Assembly (NCBI RefSeq): GCF_035934735.1
Contig: NZ_CP142396.1
Location: 248,001 to 312,000 of the forward strand
Reading direction: 5' to 3'
Length of the DNA: 64,000 nt
Source of the DNA: Sedimentibacter sp. MB31-C6
GTDB taxonomy: Bacteria; Bacillota; Clostridia; Tissierellales; Sedimentibacteraceae
Numbering within the stretch: the first letter of the stretch is position 1; the number at the start of each line of letters is the position of its first letter. Positions 34,183-43,909 of this stretch are shown piece after piece. A program made the position numbers and the translations under genes. The notes below the pieces were generated by a model. It ran no database searches and was not told the origin of the DNA. It saw nothing but the letters and a program-made list of their open reading frames with translations.

Positions 34183-35814
34183 TTATTTTTTAATAAATAA
34201 TCTTTTCGGTACTGCAAACTTCCAACTTAAAGGAATACATATAATCAGCATTCCGATATAAATCCAATTTCCCATAGGTATTTTATGAGAAATAATATGG
34301 AGGATTAAAAAACATGCTGCTACCCCTAATGACATAAAATATTTATCTATCGATTTACTTTGATTAGACTCATTTATTGGCAATGAAAATGGAAATTCAG
34401 TAAAATATATTTTTCCAATAATCGGAAGAATAACTATACTTACTAACATTATGGTAATTATATCAATAATGAATTTTTCCTTAAAAAGAACTATATATAT
34501 AATACCATTAAAAATTAATAAAGGTATTAACAATCGAGTAGCAATTGATTTTAAAACACCCTTATATAATTCTTTTATATTATCAAATCCTGATATTGCA
34601 TATACAAAAGAGCCTTTCCAAGCAGTCGAATATTGTACTAAATCTAACACAGGTGGAAAAGCAATAAAGTTAAAATAAAGAAAAAAACTTTCAAATCCAC
34701 TTGCCTCATAACCAGAACCTCTCATACCCATATTAAAAATCATTAAAACTGGAAGAAGAATACCCATCGAAAGGGAGGGATATACTTTTAATTTTAAACT
34801 TCTGTCACTTCGTAAAACAGCATTAGTAAAGTGATATGATTGTTTTACAGTTTCATTCCTATTTATTAATTTCCCTATTAATACTTCAATTCTGTGTTTT
34901 GAAGGTTTTTCTCTTCCTTCTGATTCTAATTTCAATAATAGGGATTCCATTTTTTTGCTGAGTTTTAAGTATATTATAAAGCATATCAAAGGTACTGCAA
35001 TTAACAATACTGTAAAAACAAAAAAGTGAATTTCTCTTCCTTTATTGAATATTATTTCAAAAGGTGCGCCAAACCATAAAATTGGATTAAAATAATTATG
35101 TATTTCAAATTTATACGCAATATTTTCCAATGTTGAAAAATCTATCATACGAATGGCTATTTGATAACCTATAGTAACTAATATAGTCAAAAGAATTTGA
35201 ATTAAATTAATAATGTTCCTTAATAACTCCCCGTCGAAAAATCTCAATATCAAAAGATATATAAATGCAGTTAACAAAAATATAAGCAAATCCATCAAAA
35301 GTATTTCTATCAAAAAAATTGGAATAGCTAATAGCCCGTTAGTCATTACTATTGCAACAAGAGATGGTCCTGCTATAAAAGCATTAAGACGAAACATATA
35401 TATCAAAATATGTAATACCTTAGATAAAGATACTACCTTACTATTAATAGGTTTGGTCAATAAAATATTTTTATCCTTTGTATCTAATAAAACAAAAGAA
35501 AAGTCAGAAATTAAATACATAGTTGTCATAAAGAAAAATGCTCCGGAAAAATAAGTCATACGAATCATTTCGTCTTCAATAAAATAAATAAAAAATGCTA
35601 ACATTAATCCAAACAAAAGATGCATTAAATATCTTTTAATCAGAGAAGTTTGCTCTGATTCATTTTTTTTATTTTGATTTGCAATTACAGGTGCTCTTCT
35701 GTTGTCTAATGTAAGTTTAGTATTTAAAATCATACGCATTATTTCATAATCAATACCGCAAATTTCAAATACCTTTTGAAATTTGTCAAGTATTTTCAAA
35801 GATAAGAATTCCAT
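34183..35814 (-). CDS. ABC-2-type exporter permease
   Basis: 543 residues with about twelve hydrophobic segments in two groups (roughly 75-285 and 345-535) and a charged cytoplasmic loop between. It fits the 'putative ABC exporter' permease family (PF16949-like), found in Firmicutes beside a BcrA/YtrB-type ATPase. It is preceded directly by that ATPase. Substrate unknown; antibiotics, peptides or lipids are typical for the class. Confidence 0.8.
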   Translation of the reverse strand: MEFLSLKILDKFQKVFEICGIDYEIMRMILNTKLTLDNRRAPVIANQNKKNESEQTSLIKRYLMHLLFGLMLAFFIYFIEDEMIRMTYFSGAFFFMTTMYLISDFSFVLLDTKDKNILLTKPINSKVVSLSKVLHILIYMFRLNAFIAGPSLVAIVMTNGLLAIPIFLIEILLMDLLIFLLTAFIYLLILRFFDGELLRNIINLIQILLTILVTIGYQIAIRMIDFSTLENIAYKFEIHNYFNPILWFGAPFEIIFNKGREIHFFVFTVLLIAVPLICFIIYLKLSKKMESLLLKLESEGREKPSKHRIEVLIGKLINRNETVKQSYHFTNAVLRSDRSLKLKVYPSLSMGILLPVLMIFNMGMRGSGYEASGFESFFLYFNFIAFPPVLDLVQYSTAWKGSFVYAISGFDNIKELYKGVLKSIATRLLIPLLIFNGIIYIVLFKEKFIIDIITIMLVSIVILPIIGKIYFTEFPFSLPINESNQSKSIDKYFMSLGVAACFLILHIISHKIPMGNWIYIGMLIICIPLSWKFAVPKRLFIKK

Positions 35815-35825
35815 ATTTTCACCCC

Positions 35826-36596
35826 TTAGCTCATAAATACAGATACAAATTTATTTGCAAGCTCTTCATGGTCATAAAAGCCTGTTACGTCATTAAATAT
35901 CGACTCTAAGGATGAATCTGTTTGCTTTTTCATTACTTCTTTCATTGTTCCGTCAATAACGATTTCGCCTTCATTAAGTAGCAAAATCCTGTCACTTAAT
36001 TTTTCTACAACTTCTAAAATATGTGATGAGTAGAATATCGTTTTACCCACCTTTTTTAAGCTTTGCATAATTTCTTTAAAAACTAAAACAGTATTTGCAT
36101 CAATACCACCTAAAGGTTCATCTAAAAATAAAATATCAGGATTATGAAGCATTCCAGTTATAATTGAAAGTTTTTGTCTCATACCTTTAGAAAAAGTATG
36201 AATTCTTCCATCGATAGCGTCCTCTATCCCAAAAATACTCATCATTTCCTTGCCTTTTAACACTGCATTGTGAGAACCGATTCCATATATCATTCCAATA
36301 AAGCTAATATATTCAAATGCAGTTAAATTATCATACATATCAGATATTTCTGGAACATATCCAATTCTTCTTTTATAATCAATCTGACCTTTAATATTTT
36401 CTCCAAAAACGTATATTTCTCCATCATATTCATCTATTAATCCAAGTATTAGCTTAATTGTAGTACTCTTTCCTGCACCATTAGAACCAATATAGCCAAT
36501 AATCTCACCGCTATTTACACTAAAGTTAATATCTTTTAATACTTCTTTCTGTCCAAATCTTTTATTAACATGTTCCAATTTTAATACTTCTAACAT
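35826..36596 (-). CDS. ABC transporter ATPase for the ABC-2 exporter
   Basis: 256 residues with Walker A (GSNGAGKSTTIK), a Q-loop region (GYVPEISDMYDNLTAFEYI), the signature FSKGMRQKLSIITGML and Walker B (ILFLDEPLGGIDANTV). FSKGM in place of LSGGQ is normal in this exporter class. First gene of a two-gene operon transcribed away from birA, 250 bases apart. Confidence 0.92.
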   Translation of the reverse strand: MLEVLKLEHVNKRFGQKEVLKDINFSVNSGEIIGYIGSNGAGKSTTIKLILGLIDEYDGEIYVFGENIKGQIDYKRRIGYVPEISDMYDNLTAFEYISFIGMIYGIGSHNAVLKGKEMMSIFGIEDAIDGRIHTFSKGMRQKLSIITGMLHNPDILFLDEPLGGIDANTVLVFKEIMQSLKKVGKTIFYSSHILEVVEKLSDRILLLNEGEIVIDGTMKEVMKKQTDSSLESIFNDVTGFYDHEELANKFVSVFMS

Positions 36597-36766
36597 GATT
36601 TTCTCCTTGATTTATTAATTTCAATATTAAATAATTATATCACAAATTGTCGGACTGATTATCCACAACCTATTTATTATATCATATAATTATGTTTTAT
36701 TTTGTTGCAAGTAAAAATTAATATATCATAATGTTAAAATTAATACCTTTTAAATTTGTATTTTGT

Positions 36767-36820
36767 ATTGTTAACTATTATAATATTTTGGTTGACAATT
36801 AAGTTAAGTTTCTATATAAT
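36767..36820 (+). promoter_or_regulatory. BirA operator overlapping the birA promoter
   Basis: ATTGTTAAC (36767-36775), a 15-base spacer and GTTGACAAT (36791-36799) form the inverted repeat expected of a Firmicute BirA box. Its right half contains the -35 TTGACA (36792-36797). With a 17-base spacer, TATAAT follows at 36815-36820. Holo-BirA bound here would block the promoter, giving biotin-dependent control of birA-bioY. Confidence 0.85.
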
Positions 36821-36846
36821 ACTTTTAGAATGGAGGTGAGTTTAAA

Positions 36847-37827
36847 TTGACTGTTAAAAATGAAGTTTTACATATTTTAGAAGAAAACAAAGGTAAAAAC
36901 ATCTCTGGTCAAGAATTAGCTAATATATTATGCGTTTCAAGAACAGCAATTTGGAAGGCCATTAAATCACTACAACAAGAGGGTTACTTAATTAATGCTG
37001 CATCAAACAAGGGGTATTCATTATCATATACCTCAGATGTTATATCTTCTGAAGGTATAAGATTATTTTTATGTGAAAAGTTTAAGAATATTCCTATTTC
37101 TGTTTATAAATCATTGTCTTCTACTAATACTGAAGCAAAAGCAGAAATAATACAAAAAGGTATTCATGGGACTGTTGTTATTTCTGAAGAACAAACAAAT
37201 GGACGTGGAAGGTTTGGAAGAAAATTTTTTTCACCACCAAATACTGGCATATATATGAGTATTATTTTAAAACCTAATTTGAATATTTCTAATTCTGTTC
37301 TGATAACAACAGCAGCAGCTGTAGCTGTGTGTCTTGCTATAGATAAATTTACAGAAAAAAAACCTCAAATAAAGTGGGTTAACGATATTTATATTGAAAA
37401 TAAAAAAATATGCGGAATCCTCACAGAAGCTGTTACGGATTTTGAAAGTGGTACGATAGATAGTATTGTAATTGGTATAGGATTAAATGTAAAAACAGAA
37501 AATAAAACTTTTCCAAATGAATTACAAGAAATAGCTGGATCGATTTTACAAGATAATGATAATTTTGCTATAAGGAATAAATTAACTGCTGAAATAATTA
37601 ATAATGTCTTATCTACTTGTGAAAAGTTAGAAGAAAAAAAATTCCTAAAAATTTATAAAGAACGTTCAATGATATTGGGGGAAAATATATTTTATAAAAA
37701 AAATAATAAGTGGATTGAAGGGTATGCCCAAGATATTGATGAAAATGGAGGCTTAATAGTATCTCAAAATGATGGACAACAAATAATTTTAAAATCAGGA
37801 GAAGTATCAATTAGAAAAACGAAATGA
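36847..37827 (+). CDS. birA: Bifunctional biotin-protein ligase and biotin repressor
   Basis: 326 residues. N-terminal winged helix (about 1-65, ISGQELANILCVSRTAIWKAIKSLQQEGYLI), then the ligase core with the biotinyl-AMP loop (GRGRFGRKFFSPPNTGIYMSI, near 116), KWVNDIYIENKKICGILTE and a C-terminal SH3-like domain. It uses ATP to attach biotin to carboxylase carrier domains and, when loaded, represses transcription. TTG start after GGAGGTGAG. It is the first gene of the birA-bioY operon and controls itself through the operator upstream. Confidence 0.96.
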   Translation: MTVKNEVLHILEENKGKNISGQELANILCVSRTAIWKAIKSLQQEGYLINAASNKGYSLSYTSDVISSEGIRLFLCEKFKNIPISVYKSLSSTNTEAKAEIIQKGIHGTVVISEEQTNGRGRFGRKFFSPPNTGIYMSIILKPNLNISNSVLITTAAAVAVCLAIDKFTEKKPQIKWVNDIYIENKKICGILTEAVTDFESGTIDSIVIGIGLNVKTENKTFPNELQEIAGSILQDNDNFAIRNKLTAEIINNVLSTCEKLEEKKFLKIYKERSMILGENIFYKKNNKWIEGYAQDIDENGGLIVSQNDGQQIILKSGEVSIRKTK

Positions 37828-37867
37828 AATATAAAACACAAGAAATTTAATTTAAGGGGAAACGACA

Positions 37868-38416
37868 ATGAAATTAAGTATTAATGATATAACACAAACA
37901 GGTATATTTACTGCTTTAACAGCAATTGGAGCTTTTATAAGCATTCCAGTAGGGCCTGTACCCATAACTTTACAAACTTTTTTTGTTTTGTTATCTGGTA
38001 TTATTTTAGGATCAAGGAAAGCTATGTTCTCTCAAATAGCATACATACTATTAGGTTTAGTTGGTCTTCCAATATTTGCAGGATTCTCTGGTGGACTACA
38101 AACTATAACTAAACCAAGCTTTGGTTTTTTAATTGGATCTGTTTTAGCTGCTTATTGTGTTGGCAAAATTACAGAAAAAAAATCAGATTCTACTACAAAT
38201 ATGTATATAGCTGTTATTATTGGAACTTTAATTATATATGCTATTGGAATTCCCTATATGTATTATATACTAAATATAATGTTGTCCAGTAATCTACATA
38301 TTAATCAAATTTTAAAATTAGGAATGTTAATGTTTATTCCTGGTGATACAATAAAAGCTATTGTAACTGTATTATTAGGTAGTAAACTACAAGGAAAATT
38401 AAATAAAAGAAACTAG
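37868..38416 (+). CDS. bioY: Biotin ECF transporter S component
   Basis: 182 residues with six membrane helices. BioY signatures: FTALTAIGAFISIPVGPVPITLQTFFVLLSGI is present in the first third, then LGLVGLPIFAGFSGGLQ and PSFGFLIGSVLAA. It captures biotin and needs the shared EcfAA'T energy module, which is elsewhere. It lies 40 bases after birA. No biotin synthesis genes are seen here, consistent with reliance on uptake. Confidence 0.95.
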   Translation: MKLSINDITQTGIFTALTAIGAFISIPVGPVPITLQTFFVLLSGIILGSRKAMFSQIAYILLGLVGLPIFAGFSGGLQTITKPSFGFLIGSVLAAYCVGKITEKKSDSTTNMYIAVIIGTLIIYAIGIPYMYYILNIMLSSNLHINQILKLGMLMFIPGDTIKAIVTVLLGSKLQGKLNKRN

Positions 38417-38434
38417 AATTTTACATGAAAACAA

Positions 38435-38522
38435 CGGAGAGTCAGGGATTCGAACCCTGGGTCGGGTATTAACCAACACGGCTTTTCGAGAGCCGCACCT
38501 TAAACCTCTCGGACAACTCTCC
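38435..38522 (-). tRNA. tRNA-Ser (anticodon CGA)
   Basis: 88 bases on the minus strand, from GGAGAGTTGTCCGAG to ACTCTCC plus discriminator G. Seven-base acceptor stem, anticodon stem GCGGCT/AGCCG with loop CTCGAAA giving anticodon CGA (reads UCG), a long variable arm (GTGTTGGTTAATACCC) typical of serine tRNAs, and the T arm CCAGGGTTCGAATCCCTG. CCA is not encoded. Confidence 0.95.
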
Positions 38523-38601
38523 ATATCATAATTCTAATACTATTTTATATTAACGAAACTACCTTCTGTTGTCAATGTGAAATTTTCATAATATACATTA
38601 T

Positions 38602-40083
38602 CTAACTAGGTATTTCTCTTATTAAATCAATCTTTTTTTCTATTATTTCGTCAATTCGATTATTGTAGTCATCTAAACCTTTAAAATTATGTATTGGTTT
38701 ATGCCTGTCATTATTAACCATAATTTTACTTGAAGCTCCAGCTCCGCAAGCAAGTATTGTTTCATTTTCTTCAATTATTATCATATTATAAATGCATTCT
38801 TTATTTTTAATTGCAAAACCTACATTTTCTAAATTTCCTTTTATATTTTTTTGCCTATACATATAATATGGTTTATAATTATTTTCTAAGCACCTTTCCT
38901 CAACTATTTTTTGCATATTTTTAAGTAAATTATATTCTTTAGAATACTGTAAGCTTTGTTTTGTAAGTAGAGAATTTCTCTTATAAGCTAAAGCATGAAC
39001 AGTTATATTATCAGGTTTAAGTTTAATAATTTCATTGATAGTATGATTAACTTCATTTTCATCTTCATTTGGCAATCCTAATATTATATCCATATTTATA
39101 GAGTTGAATTTTATTTTCCTAGCTAATAAGTATTTATCTTTTATATCTTTCACACTATGTTTTCTACCTATTATATCCAAAGTACTTTGTTTCATTGTTT
39201 GAGGATTTATACTAATTCTATTTACATAATTCTTTTTTAAACAATAAAGCATATTTTCATCAATTGTATCTGGTCTTCCAGCTTCAAATGATATTTCTTT
39301 AATTGATGATAAATCATAATATTTTCTAATTGAATCAAATATCATATTAATTTGTTTTTCATTTAAAATAGAAGGAGTTCCTCCACCTATATATATTGAA
39401 TTTAATTTTAAGTTTTTTTCTAAGGCTAGTTGAATTGATTTTTCAATTTCGTATTTTAAAGTTTTTAAATATTTTTCAATACTACCTTCTTTATTTATAT
39501 AAGAAGTAAATGAACAGTAACTACATTTTGTAGGACAAAATGGTACACCTATATACAAGTTATAATTTTTATTCCTATATTCTTTTTTAATGTATTTCTC
39601 TTCGATTTCTAATACATCCCACAAAAGCTTTATTTTATCTAAAGAAACTTCGTATGTATCTTTTAATATTCTATTAATTTCAGCTTTACTTTTGCCAGAA
39701 TTTTTCGCGACAAATAAAATTTTTACTGGCCTTACTCCAATCAATAATCCATATTCTGGAGTTATCTTATAATAATTTTTAAATACATTATGTACAGATT
39801 TAACAACTACTATTTTTTTAAGTTTCTTCTCATTTTCTTTTTCCAGTATTATATCTTTACCTTTTATTTCAATTTTGAACAACTCCTCATTATCTTTATA
39901 TAATTTAGCTTTTCCAACAAAGTCATCATTTTGTTTTTCAATGATAGTAAACAATCCTAGCCCTGTATTTTCACTTATTTCGCTAGTATCTCTTATTTTA
40001 TACTTTATATTTAAGTCAAATACTCGTAGAGCATTTCTGACTTCATATTCAAAATTGTGTCCTTCAAAATAAAAATTAATCAT
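38602..40083 (-). CDS. hemZ: Coproporphyrinogen dehydrogenase-like radical SAM protein
   Basis: About 493 residues. The N-terminal 150 residues are the HemZ-specific extension (MINFYFEGHNFEYEVRNALR start). The radical SAM core has the cluster motif CPTKCSYCSF, then the GGGTPS motif and EAGRPDTID. HemN-like C-terminal region follows. In Clostridia HemZ is conserved even without full heme synthesis, and its in vivo role is not fully settled. The ATG at 40083 follows TAGGAG. It heads the run of core genes that follows the tRNA. Confidence 0.9.
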   Translation of the reverse strand: MINFYFEGHNFEYEVRNALRVFDLNIKYKIRDTSEISENTGLGLFTIIEKQNDDFVGKAKLYKDNEELFKIEIKGKDIILEKENEKKLKKIVVVKSVHNVFKNYYKITPEYGLLIGVRPVKILFVAKNSGKSKAEINRILKDTYEVSLDKIKLLWDVLEIEEKYIKKEYRNKNYNLYIGVPFCPTKCSYCSFTSYINKEGSIEKYLKTLKYEIEKSIQLALEKNLKLNSIYIGGGTPSILNEKQINMIFDSIRKYYDLSSIKEISFEAGRPDTIDENMLYCLKKNYVNRISINPQTMKQSTLDIIGRKHSVKDIKDKYLLARKIKFNSINMDIILGLPNEDENEVNHTINEIIKLKPDNITVHALAYKRNSLLTKQSLQYSKEYNLLKNMQKIVEERCLENNYKPYYMYRQKNIKGNLENVGFAIKNKECIYNMIIIEENETILACGAGASSKIMVNNDRHKPIHNFKGLDDYNNRIDEIIEKKIDLIREIPS

Positions 40084-40157
40084 ATGTACTCCTATCATTA
40101 AAAAAGTTATTCTAATTATAACAATAATTTTAAGTATAATCCATAAGTTATTTATGC

Positions 40158-40183
40158 AAAAAAAAGGCTTACTTAAAGCCTTT
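40158..40183 (-). terminator. Intrinsic terminator after the thioredoxin-like gene
   Basis: On the minus strand AAAGGCTTTAAGTAAGCCTTT followed by TTTTTG, 14 bases downstream of the stop. Confidence 0.8.
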
Positions 40184-40196
40184 AGGATTTTATATA

Positions 40197-40454
40197 TTAT
40201 AATGCTGCTTTTAGTACAGATTCAATTTTTTCTTCATTAGGCACACCTTCATGAATTTTTACATTATCAACATAAAATGTAGGTACATAATAATAGTCAT
40301 ACTCTGCACATACTTGAACATTTTGCGACTCTTCAATTTTATCTATTATAATATTATCATATTTAGGATTGTTGCTTTTTAAATCTTCAATAATTTGTGA
40401 TGCCTTCTTGCAATGAGGACAATTCTGCAAATAAAACATGGTAACTTTTTTCAT
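40197..40454 (-). CDS. Thioredoxin/glutaredoxin-like protein (CPHC)
   Basis: 85 residues, one thioredoxin-fold domain. The active site is C-P-H-C near the N-terminus (MFYLQNCPHCKKASQII), with the cis-proline in YVPTFYVDN. The CPHC pair is DsbA-like, in a glutaredoxin-sized protein. Probably a cytoplasmic thiol-disulfide oxidoreductase; partner unknown. Confidence 0.85.
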   Translation of the reverse strand: MKKVTMFYLQNCPHCKKASQIIEDLKSNNPKYDNIIIDKIEESQNVQVCAEYDYYYVPTFYVDNVKIHEGVPNEEKIESVLKAAL

Positions 40455-40503
40455 TGTATAATCCTTTCTTTATCATATATTTTTTTAATACAATAACAAA
40501 TAT

Positions 40504-41124
40504 TTAATTTACAAACGGGTTCCCTAATTTTTCAGATTTTATAGTTGTAGGTGAATTATGTCCAGGATACAATATTATATCATCATCGTATTTAAATATT
40601 ATTTCTTGAATTGAATTAATAATTTCATCGAATGACCCACCTGGTAAATCAGTTCTTCCAATTGATTTATTAAAGAGAGTATCACCAGTCATCATTATAT
40701 TATCTACTTTAATACAAATTCCACCTTTAGTATGTCCAGGAGTATGAATTATATCAAATTCCAAATCACTCATTTCAACTTTATCTCCGTCTTTAAGTTT
40801 TACATCTGGATTTATAGATAAGTTCTTTCCAAACATAACCTTTGAGAAATTAGATTTGCTATCATTTAAAGTCTGCACATCTTCTTCATGTACATACACA
40901 GGTATATTGTATTTTTCTACTAATTCATCGACTGCTCCAATATGATCTCCATGAGCATGAGTTAATATAATCATCTTTGGATTTAATCCTAGTTCATTAA
41001 TTTTTTTATCAATTCTATCAAATTCTGCCCCCGGATCAATTATAGCTGCTTCTTTAGTTTTATCACTTCCAACAATATAACAATTTGCATAATATGAGCC
41101 AACAGCCATTGCTTCAAAAATCAT
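40504..41124 (-). CDS. Metallo-beta-lactamase-fold hydrolase (glyoxalase II-like)
   Basis: 206 residues. Metal-binding motif THAHGDHIGA, then the HTPGHTKGG, TGDTLF and YPGHNSPTT motifs of the glyoxalase II-like branch. Short forms like this one lack the full glyoxalase II C-terminal domain, so the substrate is uncertain. It follows dtd and relA in an order common in Clostridia. Confidence 0.9.
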   Translation of the reverse strand: MIFEAMAVGSYYANCYIVGSDKTKEAAIIDPGAEFDRIDKKINELGLNPKMIILTHAHGDHIGAVDELVEKYNIPVYVHEEDVQTLNDSKSNFSKVMFGKNLSINPDVKLKDGDKVEMSDLEFDIIHTPGHTKGGICIKVDNIMMTGDTLFNKSIGRTDLPGGSFDEIINSIQEIIFKYDDDIILYPGHNSPTTIKSEKLGNPFVN

Positions 41125-41134
41125 AAGTATCCTC

Positions 41135-41584
41135 CTAAAATAATTTTTTGCTATCTAGTAATATTGTAACAGGCCCATCATTTATTAATTCTACTTGCAT
41201 ATCTGCTCCAAATTCACCAGTTTCTGTTTTAATCCCATTATTTTTAAAATTTTGAATAAAGTTCTCATAAAGTGGTATTGCTAATTCAGGTTGAGCCGCA
41301 TTAATAAAACTAGGTCTTCTGCCTTTTCTTGCATCTCCTAGCAATGTAAACTGAGATACAATTAATATGCTACCTTTAACATCTATTAAACTTTTATTCA
41401 TTTTACCATTTTCATCTTCAAATATTCTTAAATTTGTAATTTTATCACACATATATTCTACGTCTTTTAAGTCATCATTGTTCTCAATGCCGAGTAAAAG
41501 CATTATTCCATGGTTTATACTACCAATTATTTTACTATCTACTGAGACCTTTGCGCTTTTAACACGTTGAACTACACTTCTCAT
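41135..41584 (-). CDS. dtd: D-aminoacyl-tRNA deacylase
   Basis: 149 residues, the normal size. Starts [16 protein letters not shown], with the active-site [17 protein letters not shown] and the C-terminal GxxGP-like motif as [22 protein letters not shown]. It removes D-amino acids from mischarged tRNA. It lies between relA and the hydrolase gene in one transcription unit. Confidence 0.97.
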   Translation of the reverse strand: MRSVVQRVKSAKVSVDSKIIGSINHGIMLLLGIENNDDLKDVEYMCDKITNLRIFEDENGKMNKSLIDVKGSILIVSQFTLLGDARKGRRPSFINAAQPELAIPLYENFIQNFKNNGIKTETGEFGADMQVELINDGPVTILLDSKKLF

Positions 41585-41621
41585 TTGTCCACCTACTTTT
41601 TAACATATATCATTTTATCTT

Positions 41622-43808
41622 TTATTTCTTACTTCTGTATACTTCTAAAACTCCGTCAAGTTTTTTGATTTTTTTAATTAAGTCCTGTATCTCTTTAGTT
41701 TCATTTATTTCAAAAGTTATGTCTATTATAGCAATTTTGTCTCTACCTATCCTTAAATTCAAGGAAACGGCATTTAATTTTGCTTCTCCATATAAACCCG
41801 TTAAATCTTGCATTAAATTTGGTCTGTCTATGGATTTTATTTGTATTTCTATCAAAAATGTAGCTTTTTTCCCTGTATCCCATTCAACTTCTAAAAACCT
41901 TTGATCCTCAGAATCCCTTAAGTCATGTATATTTGTACAATCTGATCTGTGTATAGATACTCCTCGACCTCTTGTTATATATCCAACAATTGCATCTCCA
42001 GGTACTGGACTGCAACATTTTGAAAATTTAACTTTTATATTATCTATTCCTTTTATTATTACACCTGAAGCGTGCTTTTCTTTCTGAGAAAGAGGTTTTT
42101 CTAATATTATTGAATTCTTCTCTATATTTTCAAGTTTTTCAAGTGCTAATTTATCCTTATTCTTTTCTAAATATATTAATTTTAATCTATTTACTATTTG
42201 AATATCAGTAATTCCACCGTTACCTACAGCAGCATAAAGATTACTAATAGAATACATGTTGTATTTTTCTGCAACAGTTTTTAACCATTCTTCTTTTAAA
42301 AAATCTGAAACAACATAACCTTGTTTCTTGATTTCTCTTTCTACTAATTCTTTACCTTTTTCAATATTAAATTCTTTATCTTTTTCTTTAAAAAATTTTC
42401 TAATCTTAGCTTTCGCTTGACTACTTGCAACAATTTTCAACCAATCTCTGCTTGGACCTATACTAGATTGAGAAGTTAATACTTCTACTTGATCACCATT
42501 TTTCAACTTTGTATCTATCGGTACAATTCTTCCATTTACTTTAGCTCCAACACATTTATTACCAATAGCACTATGAACTCTATAAGCAAAATCTATAGGT
42601 GTTGAATTAATTGGCAAATTAATTACTTCTCCCTTAGGAGTAAAGACAAAAACTTCATCTGTATATAAGTCAATTTTCAATGATTCCATAAATTCTTGAG
42701 GATCATTAGTTTCTTGCTGCCATTCAAGCATTTGCCTCAACCAATTCAATTTTTCTTCAAATTTAGTTTGATCATCAATTCCTTCTTTATATTTCCAATG
42801 TGCAGCAATACCATATTCAGCAGTTCTATGCATATCCAAAGTTCTAATTTGTATTTCAAAAGGTTCTCCATCAGGTCCTATTACAGTTGTATGAAGGGAC
42901 TGGTACATATTTGGTTTAGGCATTGCAATATAATCTTTAAACCTTCCTGGTATTGGCTTCCATAGGGTATGGACTGTACCTAAAGCACCATAGCAATCCT
43001 TTATAGTATCAACAATAATTCTTACAGCAATTAAATCGTATATTTGATCAAAGGATCTTTTTTTATAATACATCTTTTTATATATGCTATATAAACTTTT
43101 AGGTCTACCTTTAATTTCTCCATGAATATCTGCTTCTTCAAGCTTTCCATTAATTATTGATATAATTTGATTTATATAATCTTTTCTTTTCTCATTTTTT
43201 TCTTGAACCTTCTTTTGTAAATCTCTATATCCATCAGGATCAAGATATTTTAAACTTAAATCTTCTAATTCCCATTTTATTGATGCCATACCTAAGCGAT
43301 TTGCTATAGGAGCATATATTTCTATCGTTTCCATAGCTTTTTGTTTTTGCTTTTCTGATGGCATATATTGAAGGGTTCTAATATTGTGTAAGCGGTCAGC
43401 AAGTTTTATAATTACAACTCTAATATCTTTAGACATGGCTATTATCATTTTTCTTAGAGACTCAGCCTGGCGTTCTTCTTTATTTCTATATTTAACTTTA
43501 CTTAACTTTGTAACACCATCAACCATATTTGCGATTTCTTCACCGAATTCATTCTTTATCTCATCATAGGTTATGCCAGTATCTTCTACTACATCATGTA
43601 ATAAGCCAGCAGCTATAGTCTGAACATCAACATGTAAGTCAGCTAAAATAAGCGCGACATTATAAGGGTGAGTAAAATATCTCTCCCCTGAAAACCTCAT
43701 TTGTGCATTAGAATGAGCCATTTCTGCAAAATTATATGCCTTTATTACTACTCCAATGTCAACATTTGGACTATATGATTCTATTTGATTTATTATATTT
43801 CCTAGCAT
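41622..43808 (-). CDS. relA: Bifunctional (p)ppGpp synthetase/hydrolase
   Basis: 728 residues, RelA/SpoT homologue. HD hydrolase domain (HDVVEDT, near residue 69), synthetase domain (RVIVDTIKDCYGALGTVH, YQSLHTTVIGPDG), TGS domain (EVFVFTPKGEVINLPINSTPIDFAYRVH cut into EVFVFTPKG and PIDFAYRVH), the zinc-finger region with KCCSPVPGD and a C-terminal ACT domain. Both catalytic sites look intact, so it makes and degrades the alarmone of the stringent response. Confidence 0.96.
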   Translation of the reverse strand: MLGNIINQIESYSPNVDIGVVIKAYNFAEMAHSNAQMRFSGERYFTHPYNVALILADLHVDVQTIAAGLLHDVVEDTGITYDEIKNEFGEEIANMVDGVTKLSKVKYRNKEERQAESLRKMIIAMSKDIRVVIIKLADRLHNIRTLQYMPSEKQKQKAMETIEIYAPIANRLGMASIKWELEDLSLKYLDPDGYRDLQKKVQEKNEKRKDYINQIISIINGKLEEADIHGEIKGRPKSLYSIYKKMYYKKRSFDQIYDLIAVRIIVDTIKDCYGALGTVHTLWKPIPGRFKDYIAMPKPNMYQSLHTTVIGPDGEPFEIQIRTLDMHRTAEYGIAAHWKYKEGIDDQTKFEEKLNWLRQMLEWQQETNDPQEFMESLKIDLYTDEVFVFTPKGEVINLPINSTPIDFAYRVHSAIGNKCVGAKVNGRIVPIDTKLKNGDQVEVLTSQSSIGPSRDWLKIVASSQAKAKIRKFFKEKDKEFNIEKGKELVEREIKKQGYVVSDFLKEEWLKTVAEKYNMYSISNLYAAVGNGGITDIQIVNRLKLIYLEKNKDKLALEKLENIEKNSIILEKPLSQKEKHASGVIIKGIDNIKVKFSKCCSPVPGDAIVGYITRGRGVSIHRSDCTNIHDLRDSEDQRFLEVEWDTGKKATFLIEIQIKSIDRPNLMQDLTGLYGEAKLNAVSLNLRIGRDKIAIIDITFEINETKEIQDLIKKIKKLDGVLEVYRSKK

Positions 43809-43877
43809 AAATTCACCACTTACTATTAAAATACCTATATTTTGTGTTAATTTAATTATATGTTTTTAAATATAGAC

Positions 43878-43905
43878 GGTGAGCATAAAATGCGCTCCCT
43901 ACATT
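43878..43905. repeat. Dispersed palindrome, copy 3
   Basis: GGTGAGCAT-AAA-ATGCGCTCCCTACATT, a diverged copy. It lies just downstream of the apt stop codon on the minus strand. Confidence 0.65.
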
Positions 43906-43909
43906 GTTT

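Noticed and set aside
38435-38522. Integrated element at tRNA-Ser
   Set aside because: No integrase, phage gene or duplicated tRNA end was visible; kept only as a low-weight idea about the accessory region.
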